From Pseudolabrys sp. (GTDB lineage: Bacteria > Pseudomonadota > Alphaproteobacteria > Rhizobiales > Xanthobacteraceae): a stretch of DNA of 44,510 bases. The DNA lies in assembly GCA_019247925.1 (NCBI GenBank), contig JAFBAG010000090.1, positions 1 through 44,510 of the forward strand, read 5' to 3'. Made by a program: the position numbers and the translations under genes. The notes below the pieces were generated by a model, which saw only the letters and a list, made by a program, of their open reading frames with translations, was not told the DNA's origin and made no database searches. Below, piece by piece: positions 8,550 to 16,865 of this stretch. Each line of letters begins with the position of its first letter. Positions within the stretch are counted from its first letter, which is position 1.

Positions 8550-9331
8550 CACTGAGCCGTCCAGCCCCCGTCGATCGAGTAGGCCGAGCCGGTGATGCTG
8601 CGCGCGTCGTCGCCGCACAGAAACACGGTGAGCGCGCCGATGCCTTCCGGCGTCGTGAACTGATGCATCGGCTGCTTTTCCGACAGCAGGATACGGTTTG
8701 CTTCCTCGACGGTCTGGTTATTGGCCTTGGCGCGTGCATCGATTTGCTGCTGCACCAGCGGGGTCAGCACCCAGCCGGGGCAGATCGCGTTGCAGGTGAC
8801 GCCGTCATTGGCGGTCTCGATCGCGACGGTTTTGGTGAGCCCGACCAGTCCGTGTTTTGCTGCGACATAGGCGACTTTCTGAGCGCTCGCGACCAGTCCG
8901 TGAGCCGAGGCGATATTGACGATGCGGCCCCATTTGCGCGCCTTCATGCCCGGCAATGCTGCGCGAATGGTGTGAAATGACGACGACAGGTTGATGGCGA
9001 TCACCGCGTCCCACTTCTCGACCGGAAACTCCTCGATATTGGCGACGTGCTGAATGCCGGCATTGTTGACGAGAATGTCGAGCGCGCCGAATTCCGTCTG
9101 CGCGGCTTTCACCAGCGCCGCGATTTCGGTGGGCTTGGTCATGTCGGCGCCGTTGAAGCGCGCCTTGACGCCATGCTCCTTCTCGATGCCTGCGCGCAGC
9201 GCTTCAATTGCGCCGGCGTCGCCGAATCCGTTGAGCATCACATTGACGCCGGCCTTGGCGAGCGCGCGGGCGATCGCGAGTCCAATGCCGGAGGTCGAGC
9301 CGGTGATGAGTGCGCTTTTGCCGTTCAGCAT
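8549..9331 (-). CDS. bdhA: D-3-hydroxybutyrate dehydrogenase (SDR family)
   Basis: The 260-residue short-chain dehydrogenase has the cofactor motif TGSTSGIG (10-17), NNAG (89-92), the catalytic Ser142/Tyr155/Lys159 set, and the C-terminal substrate loop with PGWVLTPLVQQQID that is typical of 3-hydroxybutyrate dehydrogenases. It oxidises 3-hydroxybutyrate to acetoacetate with NAD+, the re-use arm of polyhydroxybutyrate metabolism, and fits the phaR/phaA/phaB genes 12 kb away. A strong AAGGAGG ribosome site sits seven bases before the ATG. It is first in the operon with the patatin and macro-domain genes and divergent from the zur-like gene. Confidence 0.94.
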   Translation of the reverse strand: MLNGKSALITGSTSGIGLAIARALAKAGVNVMLNGFGDAGAIEALRAGIEKEHGVKARFNGADMTKPTEIAALVKAAQTEFGALDILVNNAGIQHVANIEEFPVEKWDAVIAINLSSSFHTIRAALPGMKARKWGRIVNIASAHGLVASAQKVAYVAAKHGLVGLTKTVAIETANDGVTCNAICPGWVLTPLVQQQIDARAKANNQTVEEANRILLSEKQPMHQFTTPEGIGALTVFLCGDDARSITGSAYSIDGGWTAQ

Positions 9332-9448
9332 CGAAGGGCCTCCTTGAGCGCGCGGAACCTGCGCTTATTTTTGTTGCAGCGCAATATGTAATTGGTGGAA
9401 GCTGTTTTGCCGCCGCGCTATGCAGGTTCTGATTTTGGAGTGCGCAGA

Positions 9449-9946
9449 GTGGCTCGCAAGGCGTCCCAGCGCGCGGTGTTTCCCGCGCCCGATCACGATC
9501 ACGGCCGCTGCAGCAGCGACGCCATCGCCCATGCCGAACAGGTTTGCCTCGCGCGGGCGCAACGGCTGACACCGATCCGCCGCCGCGTGCTCGAAGCCCT
9601 GCTCGCGAGTCACAAGCCGCTCGGCGCCTATGAGCTGATCGACCGCATCGGCGGGCGCGGCGAAAAGCCGGCGCCGATCACAATTTATCGCACGCTTGAA
9701 TTCCTGCGCGACAACGGACTCGTGCATCGCATCGAGAGCCGCAATGCCTTCATCGCTTGCGTGCACAGACATGCGAGCGCCGATCCGGTGGTGTTCCTGA
9801 TTTGCGAAAAATGCGGCGCGGTTGGCGAACAGGCTTCAGCTGCCGTCGCCGACACGATCAGGAGCGCCTCGCGCGCCGCCGGCTTCACGCCGAAGGCGCC
9901 GGTGATCGAGATCGCAGGCGTCTGCGCCCACTGCCGCGCCGCGTAA
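9449..9946 (+). CDS. zur: Fur-family zinc-responsive regulator, Zur-like
   Basis: The 165-residue protein has a Fur winged helix (RLTPIRRRVLEALLASHKPLGAYELIDRI, then APITIYRTLEFLRDNGLVHRI). Its dimerisation half has two CxxC structural zinc sites (CEKCG and CAHC) and an H-rich start (DHDHGRC). These features fit Zur, the zinc-uptake repressor, better than Fur or PerR. The ORF track starts at TTG 9392; I prefer GTG 9449, with GGAG eight bases upstream, because the extra 19 residues look non-homologous. No znuABC genes are in the window. The stop codon directly abuts the next ATG (DMT transporter). Confidence 0.88.
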   Translation: MARKASQRAVFPAPDHDHGRCSSDAIAHAEQVCLARAQRLTPIRRRVLEALLASHKPLGAYELIDRIGGRGEKPAPITIYRTLEFLRDNGLVHRIESRNAFIACVHRHASADPVVFLICEKCGAVGEQASAAVADTIRSASRAAGFTPKAPVIEIAGVCAHCRAA

Positions 9947-10858
9947 ATGTCGCAACAGCCGGTTGCCCCAAACGCCGCGACGCGCGCGCTCGATCCCGTC
10001 GCCGCGGCGATCGTCGTCGTCCTGTGCCTGTCCTGGGGCTTCAATCAGGTCGCGGTGAAGCTCGCACTGCACGACGTGCCGCCGCTCATCCAGGGCGCGC
10101 TGCGCTCGACGGCTGCGGCGATTCTCGTCGCGCTATGGGCAAAAGCGCGCGGGCAGGCGCTGTTCGGACGCGACCACAGTCTCTGGCCCGGGCTCGCCGC
10201 CGGGGCCGCGTTCGGCATCGAGTTCATCCTGATATATCAGGGATTGCTCTATACGACGGCGACCCGCGCGGTGCTGTTCATCTATCTCGCGCCGTTCTTT
10301 GTCGTGCTCGGCGGCCGCATCTTCCTGCCGGTCGACCGTTTCAATCTGCAGCAATGGATCGGGCTCGGCCTGGCCTTTGCCGGCATGCTGGTGGCATTCG
10401 GCGTGCCGACGCCGGCGCTCGATCCGCGCCAGTGGCTCGGCGACATCATGATGGCGGTGGCCGGCGCGTTCTGGGCGGCGACGACGCTGATCATCAAGGC
10501 AAGCAAGCTCAACCGGGCATCTTCAGAAAAGGTGATGCTCTATCAGCTCGTCGTATCGGCGCCGATGCTCGCGCTCGCCGCGTGGGTCGTTGGCGACAAG
10601 GTCGTGCGCTGGCCCGATGCGCTGGCGGTCGGCTCGATGCTCTACCAGACCGTGTGGGTGGTCTCGATCACCTTCGTCATCTGGTTCGCACTGATCCTGA
10701 AATATTCGGCAAACCGGCTTTCGGCCTTCACCTTCCTGACGCCGCTGTTCGGCGTCGCCGCCGGGCACTTCGTGCTCGGCGAGCCCATGACGGGCGCTTT
10801 TGCAGCGGCGGTAGTATTGGTGGCAGGCGGCCTGGTGCTGGTGAACCGCGCCAAATGA
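9947..10858 (+). CDS. EamA/DMT-superfamily transporter
   Basis: The 303-residue membrane protein has about ten hydrophobic helices in two EamA repeats: helices from VAAAIVVVLCLSWGFNQVAVKL, and a second repeat starting near GDIMMAVAGAFWAATTLIIK. SWGFNQVAVK resembles the first-helix motif of metabolite/drug exporters of this superfamily. It probably exports or imports a small metabolite across the inner membrane; the substrate is unknown. It starts with no spacing after the zur-like stop codon, so the two are co-transcribed and probably translationally coupled. It ends 32 bases before ispG. Confidence 0.9.
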   Translation: MSQQPVAPNAATRALDPVAAAIVVVLCLSWGFNQVAVKLALHDVPPLIQGALRSTAAAILVALWAKARGQALFGRDHSLWPGLAAGAAFGIEFILIYQGLLYTTATRAVLFIYLAPFFVVLGGRIFLPVDRFNLQQWIGLGLAFAGMLVAFGVPTPALDPRQWLGDIMMAVAGAFWAATTLIIKASKLNRASSEKVMLYQLVVSAPMLALAAWVVGDKVVRWPDALAVGSMLYQTVWVVSITFVIWFALILKYSANRLSAFTFLTPLFGVAAGHFVLGEPMTGAFAAAVVLVAGGLVLVNRAK

Positions 10859-10863
10859 CATAG

Positions 10864-10880
10864 CTACGCAAAAAGCGTAG
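10864..10880. other. small perfect hairpin between the DMT gene and ispG
   Basis: CTACGC and GCGTAG form a perfect six-base stem around a five-A loop, ending ten bases before the ispG ATG. There is no T-run, so it is not an intrinsic terminator. It could protect mRNA or affect ispG translation, or have no function. Confidence 0.35.
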
Positions 10881-10890
10881 AAACCCGCGC

Positions 10891-12126
10891 ATGAGCGTAA
10901 GCGAGCGTCATAAAACCGTTGCAGTCGATGTCGGCGGCGTCGTCGTCGGTGGCGGCGCTCCGATCGTTGTGCAGTCGATGACCAATACCGACACCGCCGA
11001 TATCGAGGCGACGGCGCGGCAGGTCGCGGCGCTGGCTCATGCCGGTTCGGAGATCGTACGCATCACCGTCGATCGCGATGAGGCTGCGGCGGCGGTGCCG
11101 AAAATCCGCGATCGTCTGGCCCAGCTCGGCGTCGCGGTGCCGCTCGTCGGTGACTTCCATTACATCGGCCACAAATTGCTGGCGGACCATCCGGCCTGCG
11201 CGCAGGCGCTCGACAAGTACCGCATCAATCCCGGCAATGTCGGCTTCAAGAACAAGCGCGACCCGCAATTCACCCAGATCGTCGAGATGGCGATCAAATA
11301 CGGCAAGCCGGTGCGCATCGGCGTCAATTGGGGCTCGCTCGACCAGGAATTGCTGACGCGACTGATGGACGAGAATGCGCGCGCGGCCGCGCCGAAGAAC
11401 ACCCGCGAGGTCACCCACGAGGCGATGGTGCAGTCGGCCTTGCTCTCTGCCGCGCGCGCCGAAGAGATCGGGCTGCCGAAAAACCGGATCATCCTTTCCG
11501 CGAAAGTCTCGGCGGTGCAGGACTTGATCGCGGTCTATGCCGAGTTGGCGCGCCGCTCCGATTACGCGCTGCATCTCGGGCTGACTGAGGCCGGCATGGG
11601 CTCCAAGGGTATCGTCGCGTCTTCGGCGGCGATGGGGGTGCTCCTGCAACAGGGCATCGGCGACACCATCCGCATCTCGCTGACGCCGGAGCCGAATGGC
11701 GACCGCACCCAGGAAGTCCGCGTCGCACAGGAATTGCTGCAGACGATGGGGCTTCGCACCTTCGTGCCGCTGGTCGCGGCGTGCCCGGGCTGCGGCCGCA
11801 CCACCTCGACGACTTTCCAGGAACTTGCGTCCGACGTGCAGAGCTTCATCCGCGACTCCATGCCGGAGTGGAAGAAGCACTATCCGGGCGTCGAGACGCT
11901 TTCGGTCGCGGTGATGGGCTGCATCGTGAACGGTCCCGGTGAATCGAAGCACGCGGACATCGGCATCTCGCTGCCGGGCACGGGCGAGCAGCCGACCGCG
12001 CCGGTCTTCATGGACGGCAAGAAGGCAGCGACCTTGCGCGGCCCGACGCTCGCCGCCGACTTCAAGGCGATGGTCACTGACTACATCGAAAAGCGGTTCG
12101 GACGCGGGCAGCGCGCGGCCGAGTGA
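10891..12126 (+). CDS. ispG: 4-hydroxy-3-methylbut-2-en-1-yl diphosphate synthase (IspG/GcpE)
   Basis: The 411-residue protein carries out the penultimate step of the MEP isoprenoid pathway, reductive conversion of MEcPP to HMBPP, with a 4Fe-4S cluster. The N-terminal TIM barrel starts at [15 protein letters not shown]. The C-terminal cluster domain supplies three cysteines, [12 protein letters not shown] and [17 protein letters not shown]. It is the single-barrel bacterial form. It lies downstream of zur and the DMT gene and ends head-to-head against the antiporter gene with no spacer. ispA, which uses products of the same pathway, lies 2.3 kb away on the other strand. Confidence 0.97.
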   Translation: MSVSERHKTVAVDVGGVVVGGGAPIVVQSMTNTDTADIEATARQVAALAHAGSEIVRITVDRDEAAAAVPKIRDRLAQLGVAVPLVGDFHYIGHKLLADHPACAQALDKYRINPGNVGFKNKRDPQFTQIVEMAIKYGKPVRIGVNWGSLDQELLTRLMDENARAAAPKNTREVTHEAMVQSALLSAARAEEIGLPKNRIILSAKVSAVQDLIAVYAELARRSDYALHLGLTEAGMGSKGIVASSAAMGVLLQQGIGDTIRISLTPEPNGDRTQEVRVAQELLQTMGLRTFVPLVAACPGCGRTTSTTFQELASDVQSFIRDSMPEWKKHYPGVETLSVAVMGCIVNGPGESKHADIGISLPGTGEQPTAPVFMDGKKAATLRGPTLAADFKAMVTDYIEKRFGRGQRAAE

Positions 12127-13740
12127 TTACAGCGGCTGAGTGTCGTGTCCGCTGGACCCGATGCGTGTCCTGAAGCTCGCTTCTTCCAGATCGAGGTCGC
12201 GTTCGATCCGCCGCCGCGTTTCGTCGGAGATGTCGCCTTTGCGCAGCAATTCGTGGATCAGCTGGCGCTCGGCGGTTATGAGCTCAAGCCGGATCTGGGC
12301 GCGGTGCTCGGAAATCTCGAAGCCCTCGCTCATCGACATCGGCAGCAGTTTGAGCCGGCTGTCATAACGCGCGCGCAGCAGGTCGAGAGCGCTTTCCGGA
12401 ACCCCGCGCTTTAGCGCGAGTTCGTCGACGCGCTTCCGCGCCAGTTCTGCCGTAAGCCGCCGCGCCGCGAGTTCGGCCTCGTGTTCCTTCTTGCGCTCGA
12501 CCTGGCCGGCGAGATGAACGCCGGTCCAGCGCACCACGCTCGGCAGCATCAGACCCATGCCGACGAGCGTGATGAAGATCACGCCGAATGACACGAATTG
12601 AATGAGCTCGCGCTGTGGGAACGGCGCGCCATTGGCGAGCGTCAGCGGGATCGCCAGCGCCGCCGCGAGCGAAACCACGCCGCGCACGCCCGTGAACGCC
12701 AGCAGAAATGGATACTGCCACGGCGGCGAGGGATCGCGCCGCCGCACCGCCGGGATCCAGCGTGGAATATAGGTCGCCGGAAACACCCAGATGAACCGCG
12801 CGGCAATGGCGACGCCGGCGGTGAGCAGCGTTGCGATCACTAGCTCACGCATCGAAAAGCTGTCGACGCCGTCGATCAGCCGACGGGCCTGCATCCCGGT
12901 GACAAGGAAGACGAGACCCTCGATCAAATAGATCAGCAAGTCCCAGAAGAAGATGCCTTGCAGGCGCGTCGCGGCCGGAATGAGCAGCGGCCCGCGCCAG
13001 CTCACGTAAAGCCCGGCGGCGACCGTGGCGAGCACCCCTGAGCCGCCGACATGCTCCGGAATCCAATAGGCGATGTAGGGCGTCATCAGCGACAAGGTGA
13101 TCTCGACGCGGGGGTCGCGCGCCCAGCGCCGCAGCCGCAGGCTGAGCCAGCCGACGCCGATGCCGAAAGCAATCTCGCCGACCACGATCAGCGCGAAGGT
13201 CCCGGCCGCTTGCGGCAGCGAGAACGTTCCGGTGACGATGGCCGCGACGGCGAAACGGTAGAGCACCAGCGCCGTGGCGTCGTTGGCGAGCCCTTCGCCT
13301 TCCAAGATGACGACGAGGCGATGTGGCAGGCCGAGCCGTCGTGCGATCGCGAGCGGCGCGACAACATCAGGCGGCGCGACGATCGCGCCGAGGACGAAGC
13401 CGATCCGCCAGTCGAAGCCGAGGAGATAGTGGGTCACGGCGGCGACCGCGAAGGCGGTGAAGATCACGCAGCCGAAGGCGAGCAGAAAGATCGGCCGCAG
13501 GTTGAACTTGAACTCGCGCCAGCTCATCGACACGCCGGCGGAGTAAATGAGCGGCGGCAGGATCAGCAGCAGCACGACTTCAGGAGCCAGGATGACCTGA
13601 GGCAGGCCAGGCACGAGTGCCATGCCGATCCCCGCGATCACCAGCAGGATCGACGGCGCAATATCGAGTCGACGCGCGAGCAGCGCCACGGCGGCAAGCA
13701 CGCCGAGCATCATCAGGATTGCGACGAAGCTTTCCGCCAT
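12127..13740 (-). CDS. CPA1-family Na+/H+ antiporter
   Basis: The 537-residue protein has about 12 hydrophobic helices (residues 1-410) and a charged, helical cytoplasmic tail (about 410-537, rich in Lys, Glu and Arg). The CPA1 signature is clear: GAIVAPPDVVAPLAIARRLGLP, then LEGEGLANDATALVLYRFA, which holds the Asn-Asp pair of the ion-binding site. It should exchange monovalent cations for protons and help pH and salt balance. It is the last gene of an ispA-DUF1345-antiporter run and starts 13 bases after the DUF1345 stop. Confidence 0.93.
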   Translation of the reverse strand: MAESFVAILMMLGVLAAVALLARRLDIAPSILLVIAGIGMALVPGLPQVILAPEVVLLLILPPLIYSAGVSMSWREFKFNLRPIFLLAFGCVIFTAFAVAAVTHYLLGFDWRIGFVLGAIVAPPDVVAPLAIARRLGLPHRLVVILEGEGLANDATALVLYRFAVAAIVTGTFSLPQAAGTFALIVVGEIAFGIGVGWLSLRLRRWARDPRVEITLSLMTPYIAYWIPEHVGGSGVLATVAAGLYVSWRGPLLIPAATRLQGIFFWDLLIYLIEGLVFLVTGMQARRLIDGVDSFSMRELVIATLLTAGVAIAARFIWVFPATYIPRWIPAVRRRDPSPPWQYPFLLAFTGVRGVVSLAAALAIPLTLANGAPFPQRELIQFVSFGVIFITLVGMGLMLPSVVRWTGVHLAGQVERKKEHEAELAARRLTAELARKRVDELALKRGVPESALDLLRARYDSRLKLLPMSMSEGFEISEHRAQIRLELITAERQLIHELLRKGDISDETRRRIERDLDLEEASFRTRIGSSGHDTQPL

Positions 13741-13753
13741 GTCGAGGGCCTCG

Positions 13754-14434
13754 TCAGAGCAGATTGGAGACGATGTTGATCGTCAGAGCCAGAATGCCGA
13801 GGTTAAAGAAGAAGGCCAGGACGCCGTGCGCGGCGGCAACGCGGCGTATGGCTTTGCTGCTGATTTGCACGTCCGAAACCTGCGACGTCATCGCGATGAT
13901 GAGCGAGAAGTACATGAAATCCCAATAGTCCGGCGCGGCGCGGCCGGGGAATTCAAGCCCGCCAGTCTGCCGGTCGCGGCCATCACCGTAATATTCGTGC
14001 GCATAGTGCAGAGCAAAGATCGTGTGCACGAATAACCAAGACAGAACGATTGTTGCGACCGCGACAATGACATGCCCGTCGGCATTCGGCGCATTCTTGA
14101 GATTGCCGAGCACGGCGACGACCGCGATCAGTGCGGCGCATGCCGAAACAGCGGACAAAAGCAGCAAGGTGAGCGCGCCTTCGTCTTCCTCGGCGGCGCG
14201 TGCGCGGATCCGTTCGACGTTGCAGGTCATCATGACCTGACCGATCAGCGCGAGATACAGGACCACAAAAACATCCCACCCGGCGAGGATGCGCGCCGGC
14301 ATGCGCCAATCCGAATAGGCGACGATGAGCAGCGTGGTGGCGACGCCGACCGCGAATGAAGACAATAGCCGGCCATGCAGGCGAGCAAAGCGAATCGGAA
14401 ACATTGGTCGCGCCTTGCGTTTTGAGCGTTTCAT
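13754..14434 (-). CDS. DUF1345 integral membrane protein
   Basis: The 226-residue protein has about six hydrophobic segments, from LLSSFAVGVATTLLIVAYSD to the C-terminal FNLGILALTINIVSNLL. It contains the DUF1345 pattern WLFVHTIFALHYAHEYY, then PDYWDFMYFSLIIAMTSQVSDVQ. The latter resembles the pore/filter region of two-helix ion channels, but no function is established. It begins two bases after the ispA stop and precedes the Na+/H+ antiporter, so an ion-related role is plausible but unproved. Confidence 0.9.
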   Translation of the reverse strand: MKRSKRKARPMFPIRFARLHGRLLSSFAVGVATTLLIVAYSDWRMPARILAGWDVFVVLYLALIGQVMMTCNVERIRARAAEEDEGALTLLLLSAVSACAALIAVVAVLGNLKNAPNADGHVIVAVATIVLSWLFVHTIFALHYAHEYYGDGRDRQTGGLEFPGRAAPDYWDFMYFSLIIAMTSQVSDVQISSKAIRRVAAAHGVLAFFFNLGILALTINIVSNLL

Positions 14435-14436
14435 CG

Positions 14437-15378
14437 TCAGGTCCGCCGTTCCGCGATAAATCGCGCGGCCGCTTTCAGGATAGCCGCTTTTTCGCCGAAC
14501 GGCTCCAGCGCGCTCTGCGCATCGGCGACCAGCGCGCCGAGATGCTTTTTCGCGGTCTCGGCGCCAAGCAAGGCCGGCAGCGTGGCCTTGCCGCGAGCCG
14601 CGTCCTTGCCTCCGGCCTTGCCCATCGCTTCCGGATCGCCAGACTCGTCCAGCAGATCGTCCGCGATCTGATAGGCGGCGCCGATGGCGCGGCCGTAGCG
14701 ATCAAGCGCCCCGCTTTGAGTGACGTCGGCGCCGCCGAGCATCGCCCCGGCGCGGCAGCCAAAGCGGATGAGCGCACCTGTCTTCATAGCTTGCAAGATT
14801 GTCACGTCCTTTTCGTCGAGCTTCTTTTTCTCGAAGCGGCCTTCGGCCGCGAGATCGAGCATCTGCCCGCCAGCCATGCCGCCGATGCCCGCGGCGCGCG
14901 CCAGTTCGCTGACCAACTGGAGCCGCACATTGGCGTCGGCATGCACTTCGGCGCGCGACATCAGATCGAAAGCGAAGGTCAGCAGCGCATCGCCAGCGAG
15001 GATGGCCGTCGCCTCATCGAACGCCTTGTGCACGGTCGGCCGGCCGCGGCGCAAATCGTCGTCATCCATCGCCGGCAGGTCGTCGTGGACGAGCGAATAG
15101 CAGTGCACGCATTCAAGCGCCGCCCCGGCGAGGAGCGCCTGCCCGCGTGGAACGCCGAACAGCGCCGCGGCTTCGACCAGCAGGAAGGGCCGCAGGCGCT
15201 TGCCGCCGCCGACCGCGGCGTGGCGCATGGCTTCGAGGAGCCGCGCCGGCCGCGCCAATTCGCCGGGCACCAGCCGTTCGGTGAGCAGCCCGTCAAGCAG
15301 CGCGTCGGTATCCGCGGCGGCGGCATCGAGGCGCTGCATGAATTCGCTGAAGGGATTGTGCGACACCGCTGCATCCAA
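14437..15378 (-). CDS. ispA: farnesyl diphosphate synthase (polyprenyl synthetase family)
   Basis: The 313-residue enzyme chain-extends isopentenyl diphosphate. The first aspartate-rich motif is in VHDDLPAMDDDDLRRGRPT and the second in YQIADDLLDESGD. GGGKRLRPFLL is the pyrophosphate-binding strand. The residues before the first motif (ALECVHCYSLVHDD) match short-chain farnesyl-type synthases. No ATG is available in frame at the N-terminus. The longest model begins at TTG 15378, and a GTG at 15366 or the Met at residue 14 are alternatives. It is first in a leftward operon and divergent from mtgA with only 51 bases between. Confidence 0.93.
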   Translation of the reverse strand: MDAAVSHNPFSEFMQRLDAAAADTDALLDGLLTERLVPGELARPARLLEAMRHAAVGGGKRLRPFLLVEAAALFGVPRGQALLAGAALECVHCYSLVHDDLPAMDDDDLRRGRPTVHKAFDEATAILAGDALLTFAFDLMSRAEVHADANVRLQLVSELARAAGIGGMAGGQMLDLAAEGRFEKKKLDEKDVTILQAMKTGALIRFGCRAGAMLGGADVTQSGALDRYGRAIGAAYQIADDLLDESGDPEAMGKAGGKDAARGKATLPALLGAETAKKHLGALVADAQSALEPFGEKAAILKAAARFIAERRT

Positions 15379-15429
15379 TTCGACGCTCGCCGATGCGTCA
15401 AGCGCCGCGGATTAAGCTAGTCTCCGCGC

Positions 15430-16149
15430 ATGATATTCCCGCAGCCCGCGCCGCCGCGCCGTGCTTTCCGGCTCCCTCGCGTCGTGCGCATCATATTGCT
15501 CGCCCTGGCGTTGGCCCTGATCGCGCCTTACCTGCTGGCGCCGCTCTACAACTTCGGTCAGCCCGTCTCCACTCTGATGCTGGCGCGCTGGGCGATATTG
15601 GCGCGGGTGGAGCGCAGCTTCGTGCCGATCGCGGAAGTTTCCCCCGCGCTGACTTTGGCTGTCGTCACCGCAGAAGACGGCCGCTTTTGCGAGCACCACG
15701 GCATCGACTGGAAGGAGCTGAGCAACGCGCTGTCGGAGGTTGACGATCTGGAGGATGCGCGCGGCGGCTCGACCATCACCCAGCAGCTCGCGAAAAATCT
15801 GTTTCTTTGGGGCGGCCGCAGCTATGTGCGCAAAGTGCTCGAGGCGCCGCTCGCGCTCTGGCTCGACCTGGTGCTGCCGAAGCGGCGTATCGTGGAGCTT
15901 TACCTCAACGTCGTCGAATGGGGTCCGAACGGCGAGTTCGGCGCCGAGGCCGGCAGCCGCTACGCATTCGGCAAGAGCGCGCGGCTCGTCGGCCGCCAGG
16001 AGGCGGCGCTGCTGGTGGCGGTATTGCCGAACCCGAAACGCCGCAGCGCGCGCACGCCGGGACCCGCGGTCCGCCGGCTCGCCGCGATCTATGGATCGCG
16101 GGCGGCGGGAGCGCCCCGAGCCGATATTTGCCTGCGAAAAGGCCCCTAG
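15430..16149 (+). CDS. mtgA: monofunctional biosynthetic peptidoglycan transglycosylase
   Basis: The 239-residue GT51 enzyme polymerises lipid II into glycan strands at the outer face of the inner membrane. There is one N-terminal anchor helix (about 18-38, IILLALALALIAPYLLAPLY). The catalytic region includes VTAEDGRFCEHHGIDW (catalytic Glu), GGSTITQQLAKNLFLW and RIVELYLNVVEWGPNGEFGAE. No transpeptidase domain follows, which separates it from class A PBPs. rpmF follows 76 bases later. Confidence 0.95.
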   Translation: MIFPQPAPPRRAFRLPRVVRIILLALALALIAPYLLAPLYNFGQPVSTLMLARWAILARVERSFVPIAEVSPALTLAVVTAEDGRFCEHHGIDWKELSNALSEVDDLEDARGGSTITQQLAKNLFLWGGRSYVRKVLEAPLALWLDLVLPKRRIVELYLNVVEWGPNGEFGAEAGSRYAFGKSARLVGRQEAALLVAVLPNPKRRSARTPGPAVRRLAAIYGSRAAGAPRADICLRKGP

Positions 16150-16225
16150 CGCGGCCCTGTGGCTTCCTTTATAAGCCCGCGATCAACCGACATTCGAAGT
16201 GTCCGCGCCGCTTGAGGAGTTCGCC

Positions 16226-16411
16226 ATGGCCGTTCCAAAAAGAAAAACCTCGCCGTCCCGCCGCGGCATGCGCCGTTCCGCCGACGCGATCAAGGCGCCG
16301 ACCTATGTCGAGGACAAGGATTCCGGCGAGCTGCGCCGCCCGCACCACATCGATCTGAAGACCGGCATGTATCGCGGCCGTCAGGTCCTGAAGGTGAAGA
16401 AAGAACAGTAA
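16226..16411 (+). CDS. rpmF: 50S ribosomal protein L32
   Basis: The 61-residue protein starts [18 protein letters not shown], the L32 signature, and lacks the four zinc cysteines seen in some bacterial L32 proteins. I moved the start from 16199 to 16226: GAGGAG lies seven bases upstream and the nine extra residues are not part of L32. It sits between mtgA and a small membrane protein gene. Confidence 0.97.
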   Translation: MAVPKRKTSPSRRGMRRSADAIKAPTYVEDKDSGELRRPHHIDLKTGMYRGRQVLKVKKEQ

Positions 16412-16430
16412 GCGCGCGCGGGGGGATCGC

Positions 16431-16850
16431 ATGGGGCTGTTCGGCTTTCCGCTCCTGCTGATCCCGTTCGCGATCTACAACATCGTTGCCTTCCTGATGC
16501 CGGGCGTGAGCTGGTCGGCGCCGATCCTGCACGTCAATCTGGCGTCGGGTGGCGAATGGACGATGTCGCCGGGGGAAATGCTGGTCGCGCTCGCGACTTT
16601 GATGCTGTTCTTCGAGACGCTGAAGGCGACCCGCGTCGGCATCCGCACCGTCGTCGACCACGCATTATCCCTGCTGCTTTTTGTCGGCATGCTGATCGAG
16701 TTCATCCTGGTGCGGCAGGCCGCGAGCTCGACGTTTTTCCTGCTGCTTGTCGTCAGCATCATTGACGTACTCGGCGGCTTCGCCGTGACGCTGCGCAGCG
16801 CGCAGCGCGACGTCACCATCGATCCCACCCAGATCTCTCCGGGCGGCTAA
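16431..16850 (+). CDS. conserved small integral membrane protein of unknown function
   Basis: I do not recognise a named family. The 139-residue protein has four likely membrane helices (LLLIPFAIYNIVAFLM; MLVALATLMLFFETLK; HALSLLLFVGMLIEFILV; FFLLLVVSIIDVLGGFAVTL) and a short polar tail. It starts 19 bases after rpmF in the same direction and has codon use like its neighbours, which supports a real gene. I think similar proteins occur next to rpmF in related bacteria, but that is from memory. Confidence 0.8.
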   Translation: MGLFGFPLLLIPFAIYNIVAFLMPGVSWSAPILHVNLASGGEWTMSPGEMLVALATLMLFFETLKATRVGIRTVVDHALSLLLFVGMLIEFILVRQAASSTFFLLLVVSIIDVLGGFAVTLRSAQRDVTIDPTQISPGG

Positions 16851-16865
16851 CTTTCAGGTCTTTTC

